Of a DNA stretch of 22,619 nucleotides, positions 7,071 to 14,677 are shown piece by piece (within the stretch, counting starts at the first letter, position 1; the number at the start of each line of letters is the position of its first letter). The position numbers and the translations under genes were made by a program. Source of the stretch: UBA7692 sp964552715 (GTDB lineage Bacteria > Bacteroidota > Bacteroidia > Chitinophagales > LD1); assembly GCA_964552715.1 (NCBI GenBank), contig CAZKHZ010000038.1:1-22619 (forward strand). The letters are read 5' to 3'. A model generated the notes under the pieces. It was given only the letters and a program-made list of their open reading frames with translations, did no database searches and was not told the origin of the DNA.

Positions 7071-8054
7071 CTAATCGAGTGTTTGCCCTTGGTTTGCACT
7101 CATCTCTAACATTTTTGCAAACATATCGTCCTTCAAATCATTAAAGTAATAATACACTGGGTTCACTGTACTGCTTCCTTTTATAACTTCATAGTGCAAA
7201 TGCGGTCCGGTTGATTTTCCTGTGCTACCTACCAAACCAATTATATCTCCACGCTTCACTTTTTGCCCGCGCTTCACTTTAAATTTTGAAAGGTGCGCAT
7301 AACGGGTTCTGTATCCATAACCATGATTTACTACAATTTGGTTGCCATAACCACTATAAGAATACTCAACTGTTTCAATGATGCCATCGCCTGTAACATA
7401 TACTTCGGAACCAATGGGTGCAGTAAAATCCATGCCTTCGTGAAACTTAGGCACTTTATAAACGGGGTCTATGCGCATTCCATAGCCCGAAGCCAAACGA
7501 GTTAATTCTTTATTGGTAATTGGTTGAATAGATGGCATAGAACTCAACATCCCCTCGCGGTTTTGAATCAACTCCGCAATTTGGTCGTAGCTTTTAGATT
7601 GAATTGCCATTTGTCTGCGCAGTTTATCCATGCGCACCGAAATGTTCTTCATCAATTCGCCATTATCATATTTTTCTAATGAGCGATATTTGTTTACACC
7701 GCCCGCACCAGCTTGCCATACTTCATCTGGAATCGGGTCGCTTTCAAACAACACTCTATAAACATTCCCATCCCGATAGTGCAATTCATCTAAAACTTCA
7801 CTCATTCTTTGCGACTCACTATTCAAAATTGAGTAGCGGTCTTTCATAGCACTCAATTCATTTTTCAGAATTTTCTCTTTGGGAGAATCAATAAACATGT
7901 ATGCCAACGAAGAGAAAGCAAGCGAAAATACAATGGAAGCGCATAGAAAACCAAACAAACGCAACAGTCTCGTACCCCAAGTTACAACAGCCTTTTCATA
8001 GCTTAAAGTTTGTGTGTTAAATATGTATTTCTGCTTTCGTTTAAATATTGCCAT
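7071..8054 (-). CDS. Membrane-anchored M23 (LytM) peptidoglycan endopeptidase
   Basis: Encodes 327 residues. A short basic cytoplasmic N-terminus (FKRKQKY) precedes one transmembrane helix at about 29-54, then a coiled-coil-like periplasmic stretch at about 57-165, and a C-terminal LytM/M23 domain at about 185-310. Zinc ligands appear intact: H205 and D209 (HEGMD) and H287 (HLH), with H254 and H285 as catalytic His. It should therefore be an active endopeptidase cleaving peptide crosslinks in peptidoglycan, unlike the degenerate LytM regulators. The architecture matches Bacteroidota cell-wall hydrolases beside division or shape genes. It is divergent from the lptF-like gene with 180 bp between starts. 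Confidence 0.9.
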   Translation of the reverse strand: MAIFKRKQKYIFNTQTLSYEKAVVTWGTRLLRLFGFLCASIVFSLAFSSLAYMFIDSPKEKILKNELSAMKDRYSILNSESQRMSEVLDELHYRDGNVYRVLFESDPIPDEVWQAGAGGVNKYRSLEKYDNGELMKNISVRMDKLRRQMAIQSKSYDQIAELIQNREGMLSSMPSIQPITNKELTRLASGYGMRIDPVYKVPKFHEGMDFTAPIGSEVYVTGDGIIETVEYSYSGYGNQIVVNHGYGYRTRYAHLSKFKVKRGQKVKRGDIIGLVGSTGKSTGPHLHYEVIKGSSTVNPVYYYFNDLKDDMFAKMLEMSANQGQTLD

Positions 8055-8057
8055 AAA

Positions 8058-8062
8058 CTCCT
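8058..8062 (-). promoter_or_regulatory. AGGAG Shine-Dalgarno-like site for the M23 gene
   Basis: Minus-strand AGGAG lies 3 nt before the ATG at 8054. It stands out because most genes in this window lack any such site. The spacing is shorter than optimal. Confidence 0.35.
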
Positions 8063-8234
8063 AATCAATAATACTGTATGCAACTTTAGTGAAAATAAAG
8101 CAGGCTTTTGCTTTCATTAATTTCTTTATGAATTCCCACTCTGGGCTAAAAATCATATATGTGGATATTTATAAATCATTTTTTAAAAAGTTTAGTTGCT
8201 TAATTATCAATTGAAGTCTGCATTTTAGCAGCGA

Positions 8235-9647
8235 ATGAAACGATTAGACCGCTTGGCGGTTTCGCAATTTATTGGTCCGTTTATTCTCACTTTTGCAATT
8301 GCATTATTTGTATTGGTGATGCAATTTTTGTGGAAGTACGTAGATGATTTAGTAGGTAAAGGAATTAACCTTTGGGTGCTAACTGAATTGCTTTTTTATG
8401 CAAGTGCAAAATTAGTTCCGTTGGCGTTGCCCTTGGCAGTGTTGTTGGCATCCATAATGACGATGGGCAGCTTTGGCGAACACCTTGAAATCACTGCTGC
8501 CAAGGCAGCGGGAATTTCTTTACTGCGTTTTATGTTTCCACTTTTTGTTTCATCTATTGTTATTGCAGTGCTTGCACTTTTGTTTTCAAATTATCTATTG
8601 CCAAAATCAAATCTAAAGTTCAGTTCATTGCTTTATGACATTAGAAATTTAAAACCTTCAGTTGCCATTAAACCCGGAATTTTTTACAAAGGTTTAGATG
8701 GGTTTTCCATTCGTGCAGCACGAAAAAGTGATGATGGAAGTAAGTTGTATGATTTAATAGTTTATGACCATACCAGCGGTTTAGGTAGCGACCATGTAAT
8801 TACTGCCAAAGAAGGAAGTATGTTGCAGGATGAAGAAAAGGCGGTGCTTACCTTGTACTTAATTGACGGCAAGCAGTATAAAGAGATGCCGCCTAAAAAT
8901 CCCGATTCATCTACTTATCAGATGTATCGCTCGTCATTTGCCACTTATGAAAAAAAGTTTGATTTAAGCCAATTCAAACTTTCGCGCACGGATGAAAATT
9001 ACTTTCGCGACTTGAAACAAATGCTTTCGCTTCAACAGTTAGTAAAACAAATGGATACCGTTGATATTGAAGAAAACAATACCCGAATGCAGATGAAAGA
9101 CTATTTGCGCCCGTATTTCAATTTTTTCAGGTTTGGATTTGATACAACAAAACCAGTAAGCACAATAAATTTGGCAATGAATTTTGATAGTGTTTTTAAT
9201 TCAAAAGATAAAGAAGCTAAAACCGCTACATTAGAATATGCCATCAATCAGGCGCGCAATGTCAAGAACTATACAAATATTACTATCAAACAAGTTGAGT
9301 TCAAAAACAAAAACAGAATGAGTTTGATAATTGAAATTTACAGAAAATTTACGCTTGCCATTGCCTGCATTGTCTTGTTTTTGGTGGGCGCACCATTGGG
9401 TTCTATTATTCGCAAAGGCGGTTTGGGTTGGCCGCTGTTTTATGCTGTGTTGTTTTTTATTCTGTATCACGTTAGCAGCATTATTGGCGAAAAACTAGCC
9501 GAGCGGGAAAGAATGGGGGTGTTTGAAGGAATGTGGTTGAGCACTTTTGTGTTGTTACCCATAGGCTTATTTCTCACCCTTAAAGCAACTGATGATTCGA
9601 GAATCCTTTCTTCTGATTTTTATAAAAAACTATTACGTTTAAAATAA
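8235..9647 (+). CDS. LptF/LptG-family permease (YjgP/YjgQ), LPS export
   Basis: Encodes 470 residues. The N-terminal half has transmembrane helices at about 12-34, 56-76 and 97-120, then a periplasmic beta-rich domain of roughly 245 residues, then three more helices in the last 110 residues. This 3+domain+3 plan and the segment SFGEHLEITAAKAAGIS are typical of LptF/LptG, the transmembrane subunits that move LPS from the inner membrane toward the LptA bridge with the ATPase LptB. It is longer than the E. coli proteins (about 360 residues) but of normal length for Bacteroidota. Whether it is F or G is not decided here. It leads a tight run with a PAP2 phosphatase and a PMT-like transferase. Confidence 0.87.
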   Translation: MKRLDRLAVSQFIGPFILTFAIALFVLVMQFLWKYVDDLVGKGINLWVLTELLFYASAKLVPLALPLAVLLASIMTMGSFGEHLEITAAKAAGISLLRFMFPLFVSSIVIAVLALLFSNYLLPKSNLKFSSLLYDIRNLKPSVAIKPGIFYKGLDGFSIRAARKSDDGSKLYDLIVYDHTSGLGSDHVITAKEGSMLQDEEKAVLTLYLIDGKQYKEMPPKNPDSSTYQMYRSSFATYEKKFDLSQFKLSRTDENYFRDLKQMLSLQQLVKQMDTVDIEENNTRMQMKDYLRPYFNFFRFGFDTTKPVSTINLAMNFDSVFNSKDKEAKTATLEYAINQARNVKNYTNITIKQVEFKNKNRMSLIIEIYRKFTLAIACIVLFLVGAPLGSIIRKGGLGWPLFYAVLFFILYHVSSIIGEKLAERERMGVFEGMWLSTFVLLPIGLFLTLKATDDSRILSSDFYKKLLRLK

Positions 9648-9648
9648 A

Positions 9649-10290
9649 TTGAAAAAACTATTCAATAGCGATAACCTTTTTGTGCTGCTTACAATTTTTG
9701 TTGCAATAGCTGGTCTGTCTATTTTAAGTGCAATCGAAAAAGGTGGTGAGGTATTGTGGTTTAATACTAACAATAATCCTTTTGCAGATTGGTCTTTCAG
9801 GGCAATTACTTTGATTGGTGAGATATATTTTATACTTCCTGCAATAGCATTTGTATGGTGGAAAAAAGGCAGAGAATATGCGCTGCTTATTATCTTTGCT
9901 ATGATTGTTGTTGCAGTGGTAGTGCAGTCATTAAAGCACTTGATTTTTTCGCATCTAAGTCGCCCTGCAGAGTTGATTGGAAAGCTTCATTCAATAAGAG
10001 TAATTGCTGGAGTTGAACCATTGCATTTTCATAGTTTTCCATCTGGGCATACTGCCGGGGCTTTTGCTATAATGTTTTTACTAGCATCAGCATTTAAAAA
10101 TAGAACTGCAACATTTTTCCTTTTTTCTCTTGCATTGCTTACAGGTATTTCTAGAATGTATTTGCTACAGCACTTTTTAAGTGACGTAATTGCAGGTGCT
10201 TTGATTGGTGTTGCTACAGCTTGGATAATTAACCGTTATTTTGCACACAGAATTGAGGGAATGAAATTTGTTTCTTTTCGTTCAAAATGA
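9649..10290 (+). CDS. PAP2-family membrane phosphatase
   Basis: Encodes 213 residues from a TTG codon two bases after the lptF-like stop; no in-frame ATG precedes the first helix, so TTG is the best start. It is a polytopic membrane protein with about six helices. The phosphatase motifs are K96-x8-RP, PSGHT at 131-135, and S168-R169-x5-H175-x3-D179, all with their key residues. The family removes phosphate from phosphatidic acid, undecaprenyl pyrophosphate or lipid A. Lying directly after an LPS export permease and before an ArnT-like transferase, lipid A or undecaprenyl (pyro)phosphate is the most plausible substrate, by inference only. Confidence 0.87.
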   Translation: MKKLFNSDNLFVLLTIFVAIAGLSILSAIEKGGEVLWFNTNNNPFADWSFRAITLIGEIYFILPAIAFVWWKKGREYALLIIFAMIVVAVVVQSLKHLIFSHLSRPAELIGKLHSIRVIAGVEPLHFHSFPSGHTAGAFAIMFLLASAFKNRTATFFLFSLALLTGISRMYLLQHFLSDVIAGALIGVATAWIINRYFAHRIEGMKFVSFRSK

Positions 10291-10328
10291 GATTGTTGTA
10301 TTTGTAAATTTAAAATCGCACTAAAAAC

Positions 10329-11963
10329 TTGAATGCAATCCTTCGAAAATTTTTACAGTTCCCAACGCGCATCTTTTTGCTATGCTTTGGGGCATTGTTG
10401 TTTTTTCCTTTGCTAGATGGCGTTCATCTATTCGACTGGGATGAAATAAACTTTGCCGAAAGTGCGCGCGAAATGCTCGTAACGGGAAATTGGCGTACAG
10501 TACAAATCAACTTTGAGGTATTTCATGAGAAGCCACCTTTTTTTATTTGGCTACAGGCTCTAAGTATGAATTTTTGGGGTGTGAATGAATATGGTGCTCG
10601 GTTTCCAAATGCTGTTTGTGGCATTCTTACAATGTTAGTAGTGTGGAGGATAGGAAGAAATTTATACGGAGGAAGATTTGGTACTTATTGGGCGTTGCTA
10701 TTTGCTTGCTCGTTGTTGCCACAAGTGTATTTCAAAAGTGGAATCATTGATCCATTTTTCAACTTATTTACTTTTCTAGGTATTTATTACATCTATAAAA
10801 TTTCTTTTTTCAATGAGTTTGAAGACCGCAAAACTAAATCCAGAAGAAGAAGTTATTACTTATTTGTGTCGGCATTATTTACTGGCTTAGCAATTCTTAC
10901 CAAAGGTCCGGTAGCCATGCTTATATTGATGATTACAGTTTCAATTGTATTTGTTTGGAACAGAGGCAGGATTGCAGTTGATGTTAAGCAATTTTCAATT
11001 TGGTTGATAATCATTTTAGCTATCGTTTCAGCATGGTTAAGTTTTGCCATGCGCGATTTAGGATTGAAATTTTTGGATGATTTTTATAATTACCAAATCA
11101 GACTACTAACCACCCAAGATGCAGGTCATGGAGGTCCGTTTTATTATCATTTATTAGTTTTGTTTTTTGGCTGTTTTCCTGCCTCTATTTTTGCTATAGC
11201 AGGTTTAAAAAAGGATAATAGTGATGGATTTGCGCAAGACACGTTTCGCAAATGGATGATGGTTTTGCTTGGAGTAGTATTAGTTGTATTTTCTATTGTT
11301 CAAACTAAAATCATTCACTACTCATCGCTGGCTTATTTTCCTGTTACATTTTTTGGTGCCTATTACCTAGATAAAGTAATGGAAGGTAAATTCAGCATGA
11401 AAGGTTGGGTAATTATGTTATTGAGTATTGTTGGCTTACTGCTTATGGCTGCAATGTTATTGTTGCCACAAATCGCGCAACTGTTGCACAAAATCGAACC
11501 CTATTTTAAAGATCCTTTCGCTTCAGAAGCCATGCACGCAAAAGTATATTGGAGTAAGAGCGATTTTATTCCAGGAATAATTTTTAGTTGCCTATTTATT
11601 GTAAGTATTTTAATGTTTATCACATCAAAGCTAAAACAGGCAATTGCAACTTTGCTATTCAGTATGGCTTTATTTACACAGTTTTTTATGGTGTGGTTTG
11701 TGCCCCGCATCGAGCGGTACTCGCAAGGAGCAATGATTGATTTTGTTACAAAAAAAGCAAATGAAAGCACCCGGATTGAAGCAACTGGATTTAAAAGTTA
11801 CGCGCATCTATTTTATGGCAGGCAACTTCCGCCACAATCATATAATGATTCTTCCACGCATTATTACATCACTAAGATTCACCGTTTAGATGTTGTAAAT
11901 ACTTGGATAAATGCTGAAGAGGTGGAGAGAAAAAATGGATTTATTTTTTTGAAGAAGCGTTAA
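10329..11963 (+). CDS. ArnT/PMT-like membrane glycosyltransferase (GT-C fold)
   Basis: Encodes 544 residues with many transmembrane helices. Right after the first helix comes FDWDEINFAE (D36, D38, E39), the acidic first-loop motif of GT-C enzymes such as ArnT and dolichyl-phosphate-mannose protein mannosyltransferases, followed by EKPP at 67-70, also characteristic. These use polyprenyl-phosphate sugars and transfer to lipid A or protein on the periplasmic side. The start is TTG at 10329: a TAA lies six codons upstream, and the first in-frame ATG (residue 49) would delete the catalytic motif. The only nearby ATG, at 10333, is out of frame. Thirty-eight bases separate it from the PAP2 gene. 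Acceptor is not known; lipid A fits the context. Confidence 0.83.
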   Translation: MNAILRKFLQFPTRIFLLCFGALLFFPLLDGVHLFDWDEINFAESAREMLVTGNWRTVQINFEVFHEKPPFFIWLQALSMNFWGVNEYGARFPNAVCGILTMLVVWRIGRNLYGGRFGTYWALLFACSLLPQVYFKSGIIDPFFNLFTFLGIYYIYKISFFNEFEDRKTKSRRRSYYLFVSALFTGLAILTKGPVAMLILMITVSIVFVWNRGRIAVDVKQFSIWLIIILAIVSAWLSFAMRDLGLKFLDDFYNYQIRLLTTQDAGHGGPFYYHLLVLFFGCFPASIFAIAGLKKDNSDGFAQDTFRKWMMVLLGVVLVVFSIVQTKIIHYSSLAYFPVTFFGAYYLDKVMEGKFSMKGWVIMLLSIVGLLLMAAMLLLPQIAQLLHKIEPYFKDPFASEAMHAKVYWSKSDFIPGIIFSCLFIVSILMFITSKLKQAIATLLFSMALFTQFFMVWFVPRIERYSQGAMIDFVTKKANESTRIEATGFKSYAHLFYGRQLPPQSYNDSSTHYYITKIHRLDVVNTWINAEEVERKNGFIFLKKR

Positions 11964-12292
11964 TTGGATATGTTCAAATTAAGTATCCCGATTCATACAA
12001 TGTTGTGCCCTCCAAAAAAATATTGTGGAAATTTGGATTTATAATATGAAATATTAACTTCGTGTAACAATATTTAAAATTAAGTCGTACACAACAAACA
12101 AACACAAGCCTATCAGCATTAGCTCTACTTCATTTAAGGTTTATTAATTCAGTTTGTTTTCATTTATTTTTTATCATTTTTTTTAATGTCTTAAAAGGCA
12201 TTAATACTATTTATTTTATTCATTAACTAAACAAAGCATCGCGCCTATCGCTTAAAAATCTACGTATTGTTCACATCAAAAATAGAACACGT
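11964..12292. other. 329-bp AT-rich intergenic region upstream of the ECF sigma gene
   Basis: No convincing open reading frame or RNA gene is visible. It is very AT-rich, with long T runs near 12165-12184 and a near-perfect palindrome at 12183-12204. I see no exact TAnnTTTG box and no obvious terminator for the preceding transferase gene. Confidence 0.5.
12183..12204. repeat. 22-bp near-perfect palindrome upstream of the ECF sigma gene
   Basis: The arms TTAATGTC and GGCATTAA flank TTAAAA; one T·G is the only non-Watson-Crick pair in ten. It lies about 90 bp before the sigma factor ATG. No T run follows it on either strand, so it does not look like a terminator. An operator or a 5'-UTR hairpin are the alternatives. 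Confidence 0.45.
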
Positions 12293-12880
12293 ATGAATGC
12301 TCAATCATTAAGCGACCAAGTACTTCTGCAACAGTACCTGGAAGGAGACGAAGCTGCTTTGAACACACTTATTTCGCGTCACAAAAACAAGGTTTATACC
12401 TCTATTTATGTGATGGTTCGCGACCAATATCTTGCAGAAGATATGTTTCAGGATGTATTTATTAAAGCCATTAACAGGTTGCGCGATGGCAAATACAACG
12501 AAGAGGGCAAATTTAGTGCGTGGTTGATGCGCATTGCGCACAACCATTGCATGGATTACTTCCGCAAGGTTAAAATTACTCCCAATAGGAAAGTAACCAA
12601 CAGCACAGGGGAGGATATTTTTAAATATATTGGAGAAGATGACGTACCCTCCGAAACACATTATGAATTAGAATCAAAAGAGGGCAAATTGAAATTATTG
12701 CTTGACCAATTACATCCCGACCAAAGGGAAGTAATTATTCTAAGGCATTTCTGCAATTTTACTTTTAAAGAGGTTGCTGATTACACCAATGTGAGTGTAA
12801 ATACTTCACTTGGGAGGATGCGATATGCTTTAATTAATTTGCGTAAAATTATTAAAGAGCAGAAAGCAGAAGTTTATTAA
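12293..12880 (+). CDS. ECF-type RNA polymerase sigma factor (sigma-70 family)
   Basis: Encodes 195 residues. Region 2 covers about 20-95, with the core-binding segment AEDMFQDVFIKAINRL and the -10-recognition part ending in AHNHCMDYFRK. A variable linker at about 100-130 is followed by region 4, including LHPDQREVIILRHFCNFTFKEVADYTNVSVNTSLGRMRYA split over its helix-turn-helix. There is no region 1 or 3, as expected of ECF sigma factors. No anti-sigma gene or SusC/SusD pair is adjacent: the next gene is ndk, behind a terminator. Its regulation must therefore come from elsewhere, or through its own promoter region, which holds a palindrome. Confidence 0.92.
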   Translation: MNAQSLSDQVLLQQYLEGDEAALNTLISRHKNKVYTSIYVMVRDQYLAEDMFQDVFIKAINRLRDGKYNEEGKFSAWLMRIAHNHCMDYFRKVKITPNRKVTNSTGEDIFKYIGEDDVPSETHYELESKEGKLKLLLDQLHPDQREVIILRHFCNFTFKEVADYTNVSVNTSLGRMRYALINLRKIIKEQKAEVY

Positions 12881-12900
12881 TAAGCTATTAATTTCAATAA

Positions 12901-12937
12901 AAAAAACTGGAGCAGTTTGCTTCGGCTTTTTTGTTTT
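12901..12937 (+). terminator. Intrinsic terminator after the ECF sigma gene
   Basis: CTGGAGCA (12907-12914) pairs with TGCTTCGG (12918-12925) through eight pairs, two of them G·U, around a GTT loop. It is preceded by an A run and followed by CTTTTTTGTTTT. It separates the sigma gene from ndk. Confidence 0.75.
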
Positions 12938-13013
12938 AGGTTGATTGGTTCATAGAAATCACCAACATGTTTAGTAAATTTTCAAAAGAGAGGCATGTTT
13001 TTTAATCAATAGC

Positions 13014-13044
13014 TTTGATTAACTGAATATGCACTCTACATTTG
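13014..13044 (+). promoter_or_regulatory. Bacteroidota -33/-7 promoter of ndk
   Basis: TTTG at 13014-13017 and TACATTTG at 13037-13044 are separated by exactly 19 bases, the ideal arrangement for the Bacteroidota primary sigma factor. The box ends 28 bases before the ndk ATG. This is the best promoter match in the window. Confidence 0.8.
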
Positions 13045-13072
13045 CGCGCTTTTTAAAAACAGCAAACTAAAA

Positions 13073-13492
13073 ATGGCAAGTAACATTACACTAACTATGA
13101 TTAAGCCCGATGCAGTTGCAGATGGGCACACAGGAAAAATTCTTGATTTAATTATTGCAAACGGCTTCAAAATTCAGGCTATGAAACTTAGCCAGCTTTC
13201 AAGAGAGAAAGCCGAAGAGTTTTATGCCGTGCATCGCGAGCGTTCGTTTTTTGGCGAGTTGATTGACTTTATGACTGAAGGTCCAATTGTTGCAGCAGTG
13301 CTTGAAAAAGAAAATGCTGTAGAAGATTTCAGAAAATTAATTGGTGCTACCAATCCTGCAAATGCTGCTGAAGGAACCATCCGCAAATTATTTGCAGCAG
13401 GTATTGAACGCAATGCAGTTCACGGAAGTGATAGCAATGAGAACGCAGCTATTGAGGCGAGTTTTCATTTCAGTGGTTTAGAGCGTTTCTAA
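13073..13492 (+). CDS. ndk: Nucleoside diphosphate kinase
   Basis: Encodes 139 residues, the usual length. It begins with the conserved TMIKPDAV (K11), holds the nucleotide-binding RxxxGATNPANAAEGTIRK region at 87-105, and ends with the active-site loop NAVHGSDS with the phospho-accepting H117. The enzyme transfers the gamma phosphate from ATP to other nucleoside diphosphates by a ping-pong mechanism through that His. It is expressed from the strong promoter at 13014-13044 and sits 40 bp upstream of rnpB with no visible terminator between, so some readthrough into rnpB is possible. Confidence 0.97.
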   Translation: MASNITLTMIKPDAVADGHTGKILDLIIANGFKIQAMKLSQLSREKAEEFYAVHRERSFFGELIDFMTEGPIVAAVLEKENAVEDFRKLIGATNPANAAEGTIRKLFAAGIERNAVHGSDSNENAAIEASFHFSGLERF

Positions 13493-13521
13493 AAAATCTA
13501 CGAAGTTCTTTGAGCTATTTA

Positions 13522-13529
13522 TACCTTTG
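13522..13529 (+). promoter_or_regulatory. -7 box (TACCTTTG) of rnpB
   Basis: An exact TAnnTTTG match ends three bases before the first paired base of RNase P RNA. The only nearby TTTG (13509-13512) is 9 bases upstream, too close for a -33 box. It serves as an internal ruler for start-site distance in this genome. Confidence 0.6.
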
Positions 13530-13531
13530 TT

Positions 13532-13915
13532 ATGCTGCATACCGCTTTATCGCTCGTTAGTGAACAATGGGAGGAAAGTCCGGACAACACATAGTACCGT
13601 ACCACCTAACTGGTGGCTTCATTTGAAAAGATGAAAGAGATAGTGCCGCAGAAAATAACTGCCACTGCCGAAAAGCAGTAGTAAAGGTGAAAACGTGTGG
13701 TAAGAGCGCACGGTTTTGTAGAGCAATCTGCAAAAGGGGTAAACCTTACGGGTTGAAAGGTCATGTATATCAGTGGTTGAGGGCTGCTCGCCCGATTCCT
13801 TGTGAAACGCTGAGGGGTTGACTGCTAAAGGTTGCTTGCGAAAGTAACCGCAGATAAATGATAAAGGCTTTGATGAAAGTCAAAGAACAGAATCCGGCTT
13901 ACAGGTGTGCAGCAT
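13532..13915 (+). ncRNA. rnpB: RNase P RNA (bacterial type A)
   Basis: The catalytic RNA of RNase P, which matures tRNA 5' ends. About 384 nt. Helix P1 forms from ATGCTGCA (13532-13539) and TGCAGCAT (13908-13915). The universally conserved blocks are visible in order: GAGGAAAGTCCGGAC near 13570, GGTAAGAGCGCACGG near 13700, GGTAAACC near 13738, GCAGATAAATGA near 13850, and ACAGAATCCGGCTTA near 13888. The TAAGAGCGCACGG block points to the ancestral type A fold. A TACCTTTG box lies just upstream, and the P1 3' strand runs straight into a T stretch. No protein gene overlaps it. Exact ends are inferred from P1. Confidence 0.95.
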
Positions 13916-13921
13916 TTTTTT
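13908..13921 (+). terminator. rnpB 3' end: P1 helix arm followed by T run
   Basis: The 3' strand of P1 is followed by seven T residues (13915-13921). Whether P1 itself or a local hairpin drives termination is not clear from sequence alone. Confidence 0.4.
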
Positions 13922-13985
13922 AAGATTTCAAGCAGAGAAAATAAAAATCTGTTAAACATTTAAACCATTTTGTAACAAACGAATC

Positions 13986-14013
13986 TTTGGGTGCGAAAAA
14001 GGCATTACATTTG
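13986..14013 (+). promoter_or_regulatory. Promoter of the DUF1573 gene
   Basis: TTTG (13986-13989) and TACATTTG (14006-14013) form a -33/-7 pair with a 16-base spacer, shorter than the 19 seen at ndk. The -7 box is an exact match and lies 38 bases before the ATG. Confidence 0.6.
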
Positions 14014-14051
14014 TTCTGCTTAAATTTAATCAACACAAAAAACAAAGTCAA

Positions 14052-14582
14052 ATGAAGAAGTTATTCTTTATGTTTTGCATGGCAGGTTCAGCATTGCTTG
14101 CCACAGCTCAAGAAGGTGTCGCCAATCCGGTTGACCCCAATGCTCCCGAAATTAAATGGGAATCAACAGATGTTGACTACGGAACTATTCAACAAGATGC
14201 GAATGGTGCTCGTGAGTTTAAACTTACAAACGTTGGTAAAAGCCCACTTATCCTTTCAAACTGTAGAGGGTCTTGCGGATGCACAGTGCCTGATTGCCCT
14301 AAAGAGCCAATCATGCCTGGACAAAAAGGTGTAATTAAAGTAAGCTACGATACCCACCGTATCGGACCGTTCACCAAAACTGTTACAGTAGAATCGAATG
14401 CAAAAAACAATACTGAAACTTTGAAAATTCATGGTACAGTATTGGATTCAAACGCTGGTGGAACTCCGGCTGCTAACGAAACTGTTAAACCTGCACAGCC
14501 TGTAAAATCTGCAACTCCTATAGCAGCAGAACCAGTAAAAGCTCCTGCTACTAAAACTCAAAAGAAAGAAGGTTCTAAGTAA
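14052..14582 (+). CDS. Secreted DUF1573 protein
   Basis: Encodes 176 residues. A signal peptide ending at about residue 20 (ALLATAQ) precedes one DUF1573 domain at about 32-131, an immunoglobulin-like beta sandwich recognised by DYGTI, FKLTNVGKSPLILSN, SCGCT and IHGTV. Cys 71, 75, 77 and 82 cluster around SCGCT and may bond or bind metal. The tail from about 134 is low-complexity Ala/Pro/Lys/Thr and looks disordered. DUF1573 proteins are widespread in Bacteroidota; their role is not settled. It has its own promoter and a strong terminator, so it is monocistronic. Confidence 0.88.
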   Translation: MKKLFFMFCMAGSALLATAQEGVANPVDPNAPEIKWESTDVDYGTIQQDANGAREFKLTNVGKSPLILSNCRGSCGCTVPDCPKEPIMPGQKGVIKVSYDTHRIGPFTKTVTVESNAKNNTETLKIHGTVLDSNAGGTPAANETVKPAQPVKSATPIAAEPVKAPATKTQKKEGSK

Positions 14583-14603
14583 TATTTTTAGAACTTAAAA
14601 TTT

Positions 14604-14638
14604 AAAGGCTGTTCTGTATGGGGCAGCCTTTTTTATTT
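14604..14638 (+). terminator. Intrinsic terminator after the DUF1573 gene
   Basis: AAAGGCTG (14604-14611) pairs perfectly with CAGCCTTT (14624-14631), with a 12-base loop and a T-rich tail. The A-run/T-run symmetry could let it also stop transcription from the convergent minus-strand gene ending at 14678. Confidence 0.85.
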
Positions 14639-14677
14639 TATAAATGCAAAACCTTACTAAGGGAAATAAGGGTATTT

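Noticed and set aside
12183..12204. The palindrome as an intrinsic terminator of the glycosyltransferase gene.
   Set aside because: No T run follows on the plus strand; the T run comes before it. On the minus strand an A run follows.
13509..13529. TTTG at 13509-13512 as the -33 box for rnpB.
   Set aside because: The spacer would be only 9 bases, against 19 at ndk. Only the -7 box is listed.
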